NCBI GenBank assembly: GCA_002398105.1
Contig: DHCD01000111.1
Coordinates: 27,619 to 66,225 of the forward strand
Length of the DNA stretch: 38,607 bases
Reading direction: 5' to 3'
Source: Syntrophomonas sp. UBA4911
GTDB taxonomy: Bacteria; Bacillota; Syntrophomonadia; Syntrophomonadales; Syntrophomonadaceae
The notes below the pieces were generated by a model. The model saw only the letters and a list, made by a program, of their open reading frames with translations, was not told the origin of the DNA and ran no database searches. Below, one piece after another: positions 1 to 6,924 of the stretch (positions within the stretch are counted from its first letter, which is position 1; every line of letters begins with the position of its first letter). The position numbers were made by a program, and so were the translations under genes.

Positions 1-67
1 GGGCGGTCTGCCTTTGTAAAAACTCACGATTCATAGGGGCATAAATCAGCCCTCTTGGGATTACCCG

Positions 68-2116
68 CTATTTTTCTTTTTCCTCTTTTTCCTGTTTGGC
101 TTTTTGAATTATTTTATCGGCAAACTGAGCCGGGACTTCTTCATAATGAGAGAATTCCATTTTAAATTTGCCCCGTCCCTGGGTCATGGACTTCAGATCA
201 ATGGTGTAGCGGGCCATTTCCGCCAGCGGCACCTGCGCCTTTATCACCTGTTTGCTGCCCGCGGGTTCCATACCCATTACCCGGCCGCGCTTGCTGTTCA
301 AATCACCGATTATGTCTCCCATGTAGGTATCCGGCACTTCGATCTGCACATTGACAATAGGCTCCAGCAACACCGGTTTGGCCGCTTCCACCCCTTTCTT
401 GAAGGCCAGACGGGCAGCCATTTTGAAAGCCATTTCGGAAGAGTCCACCGAATGGTAGGAACCATCATAAAGGGTGGCCTTGAGGTTGGTAACCGGGTAA
501 CCGGCCAGAACCCCTTCTTCCATAGCCTCCATCAGACCTTTCTCTACCGCCGGGAAGTAGTTGCGCGGTACCGAGCCGCCGAATACATTTTCTTCAAAGA
601 CGAAGTCGCCGTCTTCGGTGGGTTCAAACTTAATCCATACATGCCCATACTGGCCATGACCGCCGGATTGTTTCTTATGCTTGCCTTCGGCTTCAACCAT
701 ACCTCTGATCGTCTCCCGATATGGTATCCGCATTTCCTTGCTGACCACATCGACTCCAAATTTACGGGCCAGTTTATCAATTATTATGTCCACATGGGTG
801 TCCCCCATGGTCTTCATTATGGTCTGTTTGGTTTCGGCGTTCTTTTCCACCGTGATGGTGGGGTCTTCTTCCAGCAGACGCTGCAGAGCGCCGCTAAGTT
901 TATCCTCATCACCCTTGCTTTTCGGCTCAATGGCTATGCTCAGGGTCGGTTCGGGGAAGCGTATGGGCTCTATAACTGCGGCGCCGGATTTGACGGTGAG
1001 GCTGTCTCCGGTACCGGTCACTGCCAGTTTGGCCACCGCCGCTATATCACCGGCATATAGCTCCGGAACCCCGACCTGGTCTTTACCGGTCATTATCAAA
1101 AGCTGAGTGATTTTTTCTTCCTTTTCCTTGTTGGCGTTATAGACTACTGAGTCCGCTTTCATCTTACCGGTAAATACCCGGAACATATTCAGGCGGCCGA
1201 TATAAGGATCGGCTATGGTCTTGAAGACTTGGGCGGATAAAGGCGCATTGTCAAGGTCTTTTCCCTTTATCAGGGGATTAGTATCCGGGGTGGCTCCGCA
1301 ATCAGCGATAAAATCCATAACCGGTTGAATACCGATATTGTTCAGAGCCGAACCGCAAAATACGAAAACGGCTGAGCCCGCAGCGGCCGCAGCTTTGATC
1401 CCCGCTATTATTTCCGCGTCACTGAGTTCCTCACCCTCCAGGTATTTGGTCAGCAATTCATCATCGGCCTCGGCCGCGGCTTCAATCAGAGCTTCTTTAT
1501 AGTTCTGGGCATCATCCAGCATATCTGCCGGTATATCCTGTTCGCTGATCTTGCCGGTTCCGGCTTCGAATATCAGCGCCTTCATCTTGACCAGGTCGAC
1601 TACTCCCTTGAAATTGTCCTCGGCTCCGATCGGCAGTTGTATAGGGACAATGTTATCGGAAAAAGTATCCTTCAGTTCATTCAGGGCTTTATAAAAATCA
1701 GCATTTTCCCGGTCCATCTTATTAATAAGAGCTATTTTAGGAACATCGGGGAAATCCTCCCAGATCACTTCGGTCTGAACCTCTACGCCGGCAGTCGCCG
1801 ACAGCACGACCAAAATGGAATCCACTACCCGCAGAGTCCCTACTACTTCATAATAAAAATCTGCATAACCGGGAGTATCCAGTACATTTATCTTACGCTC
1901 CTTGTATTCGCAAGGAACCAATGCCGTACTAATGGTAATCTTTCTTTTTACCTCTTCCGGCAGATAATCTGCCGTGGAATTGCCGTCATCCACTTTCCCC
2001 ATCCGCTTGGTAGCTCCCGTATTATACAGCATCGCCTCTGCCAGGGAGGTTTTACCGGTGCCTCCGTGGCCCACAAGAGCAATATTGCGAATTTCACTAG
2101 TAGGGTAAACCTTCAT
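68..2116 (-). CDS. EF-G-like translational GTPase
   Basis: The 682-residue protein has the full EF-G layout. The P-loop GHGGTGKT is at residues 16-23, DTPG at 80-83 and NKMD at 132-135, followed by domains II to V. The start is an ATG with a GAGGAGG ribosome site seven bases upstream. EF-G moves tRNA and mRNA on the ribosome, but this sequence belongs to the divergent EF-G-like branch rather than the housekeeping factor. The switch I segment reads KRKITI where canonical EF-G has RGITI, and no ribosomal-protein or EF-Tu genes lie nearby. It is probably a paralogue acting in translation or ribosome recycling; its exact role is not known. The C-terminus is a lysine/glutamate-rich tail. Confidence 0.9.
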   Translation of the reverse strand: MKVYPTSEIRNIALVGHGGTGKTSLAEAMLYNTGATKRMGKVDDGNSTADYLPEEVKRKITISTALVPCEYKERKINVLDTPGYADFYYEVVGTLRVVDSILVVLSATAGVEVQTEVIWEDFPDVPKIALINKMDRENADFYKALNELKDTFSDNIVPIQLPIGAEDNFKGVVDLVKMKALIFEAGTGKISEQDIPADMLDDAQNYKEALIEAAAEADDELLTKYLEGEELSDAEIIAGIKAAAAAGSAVFVFCGSALNNIGIQPVMDFIADCGATPDTNPLIKGKDLDNAPLSAQVFKTIADPYIGRLNMFRVFTGKMKADSVVYNANKEKEEKITQLLIMTGKDQVGVPELYAGDIAAVAKLAVTGTGDSLTVKSGAAVIEPIRFPEPTLSIAIEPKSKGDEDKLSGALQRLLEEDPTITVEKNAETKQTIMKTMGDTHVDIIIDKLARKFGVDVVSKEMRIPYRETIRGMVEAEGKHKKQSGGHGQYGHVWIKFEPTEDGDFVFEENVFGGSVPRNYFPAVEKGLMEAMEEGVLAGYPVTNLKATLYDGSYHSVDSSEMAFKMAARLAFKKGVEAAKPVLLEPIVNVQIEVPDTYMGDIIGDLNSKRGRVMGMEPAGSKQVIKAQVPLAEMARYTIDLKSMTQGRGKFKMEFSHYEEVPAQFADKIIQKAKQEKEEKEK

Positions 2117-2190
2117 CCAATAACCTCCTCGTATTCAACTATAACTGTAAAAATGGTACTATACTTTGTATAAAGTAGCAAAAAATTTTT

Positions 2191-2454
2191 CTAATCCGGC
2201 TTTTTACCCAGTACATAAAAAATCCAGTAAAGCAACAGCACCGCCAGTCCAAAAAGGAGCAACTGATAAATGAAAATGCCCTTGAACATGTCTATAATGA
2301 GGGTAAATACCAGGCCCAGAGCCAGAGGAAAGAGCACCAGCTGGCTGAAAGGTTTATCCGGGAAGTCCGGATTGAGCCTTTTTTGCCTGAAATATGACAT
2401 GTTTAAGATCACGAAGAATAACAGGGTATTGAGAATAAAGCTCAGGAATATCAT
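2191..2454 (-). CDS. small membrane protein, unknown function
   Basis: An 87-residue protein with three hydrophobic stretches at about residues 1-20, 39-57 and 62-82, separated by a basic loop (RQKRLNPDFPDKP). It is not recognised as a known family. Its ATG overlaps the surE stop codon in an ATGA arrangement, so it is probably the last, translationally coupled gene of the operon running from the YpmA-like gene through lepB and surE. The membrane prediction rests on hydrophobicity only. Confidence 0.7.
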   Translation of the reverse strand: MIFLSFILNTLLFFVILNMSYFRQKRLNPDFPDKPFSQLVLFPLALGLVFTLIIDMFKGIFIYQLLLFGLAVLLLYWIFYVLGKKPD

Positions 2455-3236
2455 GGCATATCTCCCGCCAGATTCAGATAAGGGGCATAAGACCGGCGGA
2501 ATTCATCAATCAAACGATAGTCGGTAAGATCCAAATGGATGGGGGTTATACTGATATAGCCGTCCTGCACCGCAACCACGTCGCTTTCAGACTCTTGTTC
2601 CTCTTTGACGATTCCTCCCCCCATCCAATAATAAGTATTGCCGCGGGGGTCCTGCCTCTCTTCGAAGAGATTCTCATAATTCCTGATCCCCAGCTTGGTG
2701 ATCCTGACCCCTTTGATCTCTTTTTCCCCCAGGGCCGGTATATTAATGTTGATCAAAGTTTTTTTGTCTAATCCGCGTTTGCCCGCTATTCTAATCACAT
2801 TACGGGTAAACCGGGCCGCATAATCAAATTCCATGTCTTCCCGGAAGGAATTAAGCGATACTGCCAGTGAAGGGATGCCCAAGATCACGCCTTCGGCAGC
2901 AGCCGATACCGTGCCCGAGTAAAGAACATCAGTGCCCAAATTAGGGCCATGGTTGATTCCCGATACTACCAGGTCTATATCCTGTTTAACCAGGGTGTTA
3001 AGAGCCAGCTTCACGCAGTCCACCGGGGTGCCGCCTACTATCCAAGCGGCACTGGCCTCAGACATGCTGGTCTCAATCACTCGGATGGGCTCAAAAACGG
3101 TAATGGAATGGCCGGTTCCGCTTCTTTCCCGGTCCGGGGCTATTACAAATAGTTCGCCTAAGGAGCTTAATTCCCGGGCCAGACGATGAATACCGCGAGC
3201 ATGAATACCATCGTCATTGGTCAGCAGGATTCTCAT
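2451..3236 (-). CDS. surE: 5'/3'-nucleotidase SurE
   Basis: SurE is a cytoplasmic, metal-dependent phosphatase that dephosphorylates nucleoside monophosphates and is linked to stationary-phase survival. The 261-residue length fits the family. The N-terminal LLTNDDG carries the metal-binding Asp8 and Asp9, Ser39 lies in the RERSGTGHS segment, and the SGINHGPNLG segment provides the Asn ligand near residue 95. Its start codon overlaps the lepB stop (ATGA), and its own stop overlaps the next gene in the same way, so the three genes are translationally coupled. Confidence 0.95.
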   Translation of the reverse strand: MRILLTNDDGIHARGIHRLARELSSLGELFVIAPDRERSGTGHSITVFEPIRVIETSMSEASAAWIVGGTPVDCVKLALNTLVKQDIDLVVSGINHGPNLGTDVLYSGTVSAAAEGVILGIPSLAVSLNSFREDMEFDYAARFTRNVIRIAGKRGLDKKTLININIPALGEKEIKGVRITKLGIRNYENLFEERQDPRGNTYYWMGGGIVKEEQESESDVVAVQDGYISITPIHLDLTDYRLIDEFRRSYAPYLNLAGDMP

Positions 3237-3778
3237 TCAAATGAAACCTCCCGCTGCAGTAATTTTATATGATTAAAAGGCCAATAAGTAAGAAAAGCCT
3301 TGCCCTTTAACCGGTCCCGGGTAAGCCAGGCATTCCAGTAATGGCTGTCAAAACTGTGATTACGATTATCGCCCAGCACCATCAGACAACCTTCCGGAAC
3401 CTCCACCGGACCATATTCATAGTTCAGAGCTTCGTCCAGGTAGGGTTCCTTCAAGGGACGGTCATTCACATAAACCTTGCCGTCTTTCATTTCCACAATA
3501 TCGCCCGGCAGACCGATTACCCTTTTGATATAGTCCAGATCGGTATGCAAAGCCTCCGGCGGGGCAAATACTACAATATCTCCCCGCTCCGGTTCTTTAA
3601 ACCGATATATAAATTTATTGACCATTACCCTATCCTTCAGTTGTATAGTTGGCAACATGGAAGCGGAAGGGATTATGCGGCCTTCAATAACAAAGGTCCT
3701 TAAAATCATGGCCAGAACAAAAGCGATAATTACTATGCTCAATAGCTCTTTAATAAAATCTTTGATTTCCTTGCTCAT
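3233..3778 (-). CDS. lepB: signal peptidase I
   Basis: A membrane-anchored serine protease that removes signal peptides from exported proteins. The 181-residue length is typical of the short Gram-positive type. A single transmembrane segment at about residues 9-28 is followed by the catalytic Ser40 in PSASMLPT and the general base Lys85 in YIKRVIGLPGD. The GDNRNHSFDSHYW box (S26 family, box E) is near the C-terminus. A GGAGGG ribosome site precedes the ATG. The gene begins 12 bp after the YpmA-like gene and overlaps surE by 4 bp, so it sits in the middle of an operon. Confidence 0.95.
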   Translation of the reverse strand: MSKEIKDFIKELLSIVIIAFVLAMILRTFVIEGRIIPSASMLPTIQLKDRVMVNKFIYRFKEPERGDIVVFAPPEALHTDLDYIKRVIGLPGDIVEMKDGKVYVNDRPLKEPYLDEALNYEYGPVEVPEGCLMVLGDNRNHSFDSHYWNAWLTRDRLKGKAFLTYWPFNHIKLLQREVSFE

Positions 3779-3790
3779 ATATACCCTCCG

Positions 3791-3967
3791 CTAAAACTCA
3801 TATATATTTATGACCATTTCGTTCTTTTCCTTATTTTTAACGAGTCCAAACATTATCTTTTTTTCCTTCAGACTTTTGTTTAAAAAATCAATGACGTAAA
3901 TCAGTTCCGGATTGCTGGCAAAGCTCTTAAAGGCAATCAGTTCCAGCTTGCCGTTATCTTCATTCAC
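3791..3967 (-). CDS. YpmA-like (DUF4264) small protein
   Basis: A 58-residue ORF read from a GTG start with an AAGGAGA ribosome site eight bases upstream. It begins MNEDNGKLELIAFKSF, and its second half holds KEKKIMFGL, then EKNEMVINIYEF at the end. This pattern (a MFGL segment followed by charged residues, then MVxxIY at the C-terminus) resembles the YpmA/DUF4264 family of Firmicutes, as I remember it; function unknown. It is cotranscribed with lepB (12 bp gap). The coherent codons, good ribosome site and operon position argue that it is real despite its length. Confidence 0.75.
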   Translation of the reverse strand: MNEDNGKLELIAFKSFASNPELIYVIDFLNKSLKEKKIMFGLVKNKEKNEMVINIYEF

Positions 3968-3991
3968 AACCTGGTCTCCTTTCCCTGTAAT

Positions 3992-4020
3992 ATTGTAGTT
4001 TAAGCATTGCTACATTACAA
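3992..4020 (-). promoter_or_regulatory. sigma-A-type promoter for the ypmA-lepB-surE operon
   Basis: Read on the minus strand: TTGTAA, a 17-base spacer, then TACAAT (5 of 6 to the -10 consensus). The predicted start is near 3985, leaving a short leader containing the ribosome site of the small first gene. It lies in the 103-base gap after the DUF366 gene. Sequence match only. Confidence 0.5.
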
Positions 4021-4070
4021 GTTGGCTCTGGTCTTTTAATCTTTTCCGGCAGAGCTAAATTTTAGTTTTT

Positions 4071-4658
4071 TCAGATAAGCGAACCTTGAGGACTGTGTCC
4101 GGCGACTATGCCGCGGACGCGGCAGCGGGCTTCATATATCTGCTCCAGCTCAATCCGGTAGCGCCGCATTACATTTTCAGCAAAAGACTGGATATCGCTT
4201 ATGCCTAATTCCTCCAATCCGGCAGCTTTTACCGGAGCGCCCTCGGTTTTAATATTAATCCCTATATGCAATAGAGCTGAAACATTGGAACTGGAAGCAA
4301 CCGCAACCGTCAACTTGCCGTTATTGGCATACAGAGCTTCTCCCCTGCGCACTACCGTGATGCCAAGCTGCTCCAGCTCTTCTTTCATACCGATCAAAAA
4401 CAGGCGTTGGCGGTAAAGAGCCAGATTTAAGTCGTTATCAAAATGTTCAATAATAAAATTCAGCATTAACGGTGAATATATATAGGCTTGATCCAATATA
4501 TCAGTCTGATCCAGCATAAATGACTGGGGTACCCTGACTTCTCCGCAAAAGGCCACCGCCGCGTCTCCCATAATATCAAAATTACGGTATATCCAGTGAG
4601 GCTCCAGTTCTTTTCCGCTATAGTTCAGGGATTGGTTAAAATAGAGTGTTTTCAGCAT
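4071..4658 (-). CDS. DUF366 family protein
   Basis: The frame is open from an upstream ATG at 4706, but I prefer the internal ATG giving MLKTLYFNQSLNYSG (195 residues), because a GGAAGGCGAGG ribosome-site region lies just before it and the family starts at this motif. The protein resembles DUF366, a soluble family of bacteria and archaea with no assigned activity. Recognisable parts are the N-terminal SGKELEPHWIYRNF and the GEVRVP segment. There are no membrane segments. It lies upstream of the ypmA-lepB-surE operon in the same direction, separated by a probable internal promoter. Confidence 0.75.
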   Translation of the reverse strand: MLKTLYFNQSLNYSGKELEPHWIYRNFDIMGDAAVAFCGEVRVPQSFMLDQTDILDQAYIYSPLMLNFIIEHFDNDLNLALYRQRLFLIGMKEELEQLGITVVRRGEALYANNGKLTVAVASSSNVSALLHIGINIKTEGAPVKAAGLEELGISDIQSFAENVMRRYRIELEQIYEARCRVRGIVAGHSPQGSLI

Positions 4659-4824
4659 AAGTTTTCCTCGCCTTCCTATATTATTAACTTTATTTGTATA
4701 TCTCATAGGTAAATCAATATAAATTTTACCATCAATTCTGTTTTTTAAAAACTAACCCCTTTTATTATCACCCATAATGCATCAGTGCAACTATTGCCTG
4801 TTGGAATCTGATAACATCAGCTCA

Positions 4825-4869
4825 TTTTATTGCAATATTGCATAAGTTATATGCAATATTGCAATAAAA
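4825..4869. promoter_or_regulatory. tandem palindromic enhancer (UAS) for a sigma-54 activator
   Basis: A perfect 19-bp inverted repeat (4825-4843 and 4851-4869) around a 7-base spacer. Each arm contains the self-complementary 12-mer TGCAATATTGCA, at 4831-4842 and 4852-4863. The two palindrome centres are exactly 21 bp apart, two helical turns, so two dimers would bind on one face of the DNA. The element lies about 120-165 bp upstream of the -24/-12 promoter, the usual distance for sigma-54 enhancers. The likely ligand is the Fis-type HTH of the activator encoded at 6925-8661; that link is inference. Confidence 0.75.
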
Positions 4870-4989
4870 CTCTTATATAAAGGGCTTAACTTTTGTTTTT
4901 CCTGATATCGGCAACTGATTTTAAAGGTGTTAAACGACTGGAATACCGGATCTAATTTGGGTTTAATTATTCTTTAGCATAGATAGTAG

Positions 4990-5005
4990 TGGCATAATTC
5001 TTGCA
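4990..5005 (+). promoter_or_regulatory. sigma-54 (-24/-12) promoter of the CoA-transferase
   Basis: TGGCAT, five bases, then TTGCA. The invariant GG (4991-4992) and GC (5003-5004) are separated by exactly 10 bases, matching the TGGCAC-N5-TTGC consensus except for one base. Transcription should begin near 5016, giving a leader of about 230 bases before the ATG at 5245. I see no competing -35/-10 pair close by. Confidence 0.85.
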
Positions 5006-5244
5006 TTTTCTAATTAAGTCAGATTTATATATAATTTACTTTAATCTGAACATCTGGGGGTGATTATAGAGCAAATAATTATTACCGGGGGATGTGATGC
5101 TCATTTGCGGCTAAAAGCTATAATCAGTAAATCTAAAGAAAATGGGACATCAGCTGATAGCTAATATCCCCATAGTAAATGGTCTATTTCCATTGTATTC
5201 CTTTTTAGAGTTTTTTTCCATATATTTTAGGAGGGGGTTATACT

Positions 5245-6615
5245 ATGGCGGTGGTTTTATCCCAAAATCTGCTGCTGGATCAGTATAAAGAGAAATTGGT
5301 CAGTGCAGACGAAGCGGTTAAAAATGTAAAATCCGGCGATTGGGTCCAATATGGCGAATTTGTGATGCAGCCCAAAGATCTTGATGCTGCATTGGCTCGC
5401 CGTATAAACGAACTGGAAGACGTAAAAATCCGGACTGTCACTATCAGCATGCTTCCGGAAGTGGTTAAGGCAGATCCGGACAGGAAACATTTTATTTTAA
5501 ATGATTGGCATTATTCCGGTGTCTCCCGGGCCTTACATGAAAAGGGGCTATGCAGTTATATACCGCTGACTTATCATGAAGGCGCAAAATTATATGAGGA
5601 ATTCTGTGATGTGGATGTAGCTTTCGTACCGGTAACTCCCATGGATGATAACGGTTATTTCAATATAGGTACTTCCAATTCCATCGGTTCCTATGCCAGG
5701 GCTAAAGCTAAGAAGGTTATCGTCGAGGTAAACAAATCAGTGCCCAGATGCCTGGGGGGAAACAGTGAATCGGTTCATATTTCTGAGGTGGATTATATAG
5801 TTGAGAGCAGTACTAATCCCAAATTGTACAATTTGCCTGAAGCTCCGGTAAACGAAACTGACCGCAAGATAGCCGGCATAGTTATGAGCCTAATGGAAGA
5901 CGGCGCCTGCCTGCAGTTGGGCATCGGAGCCATGCCCAATGTGGTAGGCTCACTTATTGCCGATTCCGATCTCAAGGATTTGGGGGTTCATACCGAAATG
6001 CTGGTGGACTCTTTTGTCGATATGCATGAATCCGGTCGGGTTAATGGCCAACGCAAGCAGATAGATAAAGGTAAAATGGCTTATACCTTCGCTATGGGAA
6101 CTGATAAGCTTTATAATTTTATGGATAATAATCCGGTCTGCGCCAGCTATCCGGTTGGATATACCAACGATCCTTTTGTTATCGGCCAAAATGATAACGT
6201 TTTTGCTATCAATAATGCCCTGGAAGTTGACCTGTATGGCCAGGTAGCATCTGAAGCCGCCGGTCCCCGCCATATATCCGGTACCGGTGGACAGTTTGAT
6301 TTTATATTCGGGGCTTTCCGTTCCAAAGGCGGCAAGGGATTGATTTGCCTCAGTTCCACCGTCAAATTAAAAAACGGTGAGATTGCGTCCCGCATTAAAG
6401 CTTCCTTTGCCCCCAAAACCATAATTACGGTACCACGATCAATAAATTATTATGTAATAACTGAATTCGGCGTGGCTCTTATGAAAGGCCGGACTACCTG
6501 GCAGAGAGCCGAGGCTCTGATTAATATCGCTCACCCTGACTTTAGAGATGAGCTTATCAAAGAGGCTGAATCTGCCAAGATATGGGTAAAAACTAATAAG
6601 CAGGATGATGCCTGA
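5245..6615 (+). CDS. acetyl-CoA hydrolase/transferase family CoA-transferase (butyryl-CoA:acetate or 4-hydroxybutyrate type)
   Basis: The 456-residue enzyme belongs to the 4-hydroxybutyrate/butyryl-CoA:acetate CoA-transferase group, which moves CoA between acetate and short acyl groups via a glutamyl-CoA thioester. The likely nucleophile is Glu251 in VHTEMLVD. The CoA-binding LQLGIGAMPN is at 223-232 and the GTGGQFDF segment, typical of this group, is at 346-353. The start has an AGGAGGGGG ribosome site. It is a single-gene transcript bounded by a sigma-54 promoter and a strong terminator. In a fatty-acid-oxidising anaerobe it could activate butyrate with acetyl-CoA or release acetate. The precise acyl substrate cannot be read from sequence. 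Confidence 0.9.
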   Translation: MAVVLSQNLLLDQYKEKLVSADEAVKNVKSGDWVQYGEFVMQPKDLDAALARRINELEDVKIRTVTISMLPEVVKADPDRKHFILNDWHYSGVSRALHEKGLCSYIPLTYHEGAKLYEEFCDVDVAFVPVTPMDDNGYFNIGTSNSIGSYARAKAKKVIVEVNKSVPRCLGGNSESVHISEVDYIVESSTNPKLYNLPEAPVNETDRKIAGIVMSLMEDGACLQLGIGAMPNVVGSLIADSDLKDLGVHTEMLVDSFVDMHESGRVNGQRKQIDKGKMAYTFAMGTDKLYNFMDNNPVCASYPVGYTNDPFVIGQNDNVFAINNALEVDLYGQVASEAAGPRHISGTGGQFDFIFGAFRSKGGKGLICLSSTVKLKNGEIASRIKASFAPKTIITVPRSINYYVITEFGVALMKGRTTWQRAEALINIAHPDFRDELIKEAESAKIWVKTNKQDDA

Positions 6616-6655
6616 GACGATTATCTCATTAGCTTTTAGCGTTCTTCTTTTATTA

Positions 6656-6690
6656 GCAGGTGTCCGTTGCCGGACACCTGCCTTTTTGTT
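6656..6690 (+). terminator. rho-independent terminator of the CoA-transferase gene
   Basis: A perfect 11-bp stem (GCAGGTGTCCG paired with CGGACACCTGC), a four-base TTGC loop and a following run of five T. It lies 40 bp after the stop codon. Confidence 0.9.
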
Positions 6691-6735
6691 CTCAAATTAA
6701 TGCAGCAACGTAGATTTGAAAGTACAAGAGCTTTC

Positions 6736-6862
6736 TTTGGATGCATAAATATGCAGGAGCCGTTAGACGGAGCCTGGAGCAACACCCTTCAGACGCGAGA
6801 CAAGCAGTTGGTGTTGCCCAGGTGGAGTCTGGCGAAGGAATGTTTATACATCCAAACTCCAC
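6736..6862 (-). repeat. long imperfect palindrome, possible structured RNA or mobile-element remnant
   Basis: This 127-base stretch between the two convergent genes has nested complementarity. The outer arms at 6736-6749 and 6843-6856 match at 13 of 14 positions; the odd pair is G-U if the minus strand is the RNA. The inner arms at 6773-6786 and 6810-6822 pair over 13 bp with one bulge. A competing 7-bp pairing joins 6822-6828 to 6856-6862. It has no ribosome site or convincing protein. It could be a minus-strand RNA made downstream of the activator gene, a MITE/REP-type repeat, or a relic. Only the pairing is seen directly. Confidence 0.45.
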
Positions 6863-6924
6863 GTTATAACTAATCAAAGGTTTCTACCTACTCCTTTTTA
6901 CTGTTGCAGCCTTGCAGACCAAGG

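Noticed and set aside
104..1060. A 318-codon plus-strand frame.
   Set aside because: It lies entirely opposite the EF-G-like gene, has no ribosome site, and its residues look like antisense translation.
5060..5164. A 34-codon GTG-started frame in the CoA-transferase leader, a possible leader peptide.
   Set aside because: The G-run abuts the start codon, leaving no workable ribosome-site spacing, and the sequence resembles no known leader.
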